A stretch of DNA of 26,209 nt from Lentisphaerota bacterium (GTDB lineage: Bacteria > Verrucomicrobiota > Lentisphaeria > Oligosphaerales > Oligosphaeraceae): assembly GCA_012800565.1 (NCBI GenBank), contig JAAZIZ010000212.1, forward strand, positions 1 to 26,209. Reading direction: 5' to 3'. Shown in pieces: positions 25,866 to 26,209 of the stretch; the first letter of the stretch is position 1; each line of letters starts with the position of its first letter. The position numbers and the translations under genes are program-made. Under the pieces are notes generated by a model, which saw only the letters and a list, made by a program, of their open reading frames with translations, ran no database searches and was not told the DNA's origin.

Positions 25866-26209
25866 TTTAGCCCAGTTTTGTTCTTCTGCTGTCCTGCCGG
25901 AGTTAAGCTGGCAGTTTGCCGAGCTGCTGTCTCGGCATGCCGGCGGTGATCCGCACCTGGAACTGCTGGGGGCGATGTCTCTGGCTGCCATCATACAGGG
26001 GCATTGTGCCTTGAACCTGCAGAAATGGAGTGATGCCCCGGAAGAATTCGGAGCCGGGCAAAATATCCCCCCTGCCCCGCTGACGCTTGCCGAATACGAG
26101 GCTCTCTTTGCCCGGTATCCGGATATGGTTGCGGAAGACAGCTGTCAACGCACACCCCTGGTCTATGACCGAGGACAGAATTTGCTCTACCTGCATCGAT
26201 ACCGACTGG
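25855..26209 (+). CDS. recD: RecD, exodeoxyribonuclease V alpha subunit (5' part, cut by window end)
   Basis: A GTG start at 25855 lies 8 nt after a perfect AGGAGG (25841-25846), overlapping the last 11 bases of recB in another frame. The 118 visible codons run open to the window edge. They match the RecD N-terminal domain: LSWQFAELLSRHAGG, then LELLGAMSLAAIIQGHCALNL (read with a break), and later TPLVYDRGQNLLYLHRYR, which corresponds to the PLV.D...LYL.RY motif just before the helicase core. RecD is the fast 5'-3' helicase motor of RecBCD. The Walker A motif lies beyond the window. The overlap and strong ribosome site imply coupled translation with recB. The opposite-strand open frame here is a shadow. 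Confidence 0.88.
   Translation, partial: MPFDLAQFCSSAVLPELSWQFAELLSRHAGGDPHLELLGAMSLAAIIQGHCALNLQKWSDAPEEFGAGQNIPPAPLTLAEYEALFARYPDMVAEDSCQRTPLVYDRGQNLLYLHRYRL

Noticed and set aside
1..26209. CRISPR array, rRNA, tRNA or prophage genes
   Set aside because: No regularly spaced repeats, conserved rRNA stretches, convincing cloverleafs or phage/transposase proteins were seen by eye. A covariance-model scan was not possible.

Overview
The window is about 26 kb of a bacterial chromosome with moderately high GC, dense genes and three AT-richer or repeat-rich intergenic gaps. Twelve genes are supported by recognisable protein families. I found no rRNA, tRNA, CRISPR array, transposase or phage gene. 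RecBCD, a type I secretion pair, a lipoprotein signal and several exported proteins point to a Gram-negative (two-membrane) bacterium. The glycosidase plus NAT_N/GNAT_C acyltransferase locus and the hairpin-rich intergenic blocks would fit the PVC group (for example Lentisphaerota). That placement is inference from gene style, not from a marker gene.

Layout: (1) 1-849 has no convincing gene but holds two short tandem duplications and a 167-bp imperfect palindrome. (2) 850-8422, minus strand, is a tight four-gene operon: an HtrA-like serine protease lipoprotein, an exported tandem pseudo-HtrA/PDZ protein, a peptidase-domain type I secretion ABC transporter, and its HlyD-type membrane fusion protein. 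(3) 8423-8891 is intergenic: upstream DNA of that operon, then a 228-bp hairpin array bounded by a 21-bp imperfect inverted repeat. (4) 8892-14490, minus strand, is lacZ, a DUF58/vWA-like protein and uvrC, spaced 22 and 66 bp apart (21 bp for the second gap if the upstream uvrC start is used). (5) 14491-14976 is an AT-rich divergent control region with several perfect palindromes. (6) 14977-26209, plus strand, is an acyltransferase-like protein, a GH95-like glycosidase, recC, recB and the 5' part of recD, which runs off the window.

Functionally, the left operon should build an inner-membrane/periplasmic export channel and put an active protease and a catalytically dead protease-like PDZ protein in the cell envelope. 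No TolC and no obvious cargo gene are in view. The divergent lacZ and acyltransferase/GH95 genes look like an intracellular oligosaccharide-use locus, since neither glycosidase has a signal peptide. The recC-recB-recD genes encode the double-strand-break repair helicase-nuclease. They start only 8 bp after the GH95 stop, so repair and sugar genes probably share a transcript.

The most unusual items are the secretion operon with its protease/pseudoprotease pair and its degenerate, apparently doubled peptidase-like N-terminus, and the structured intergenic elements.
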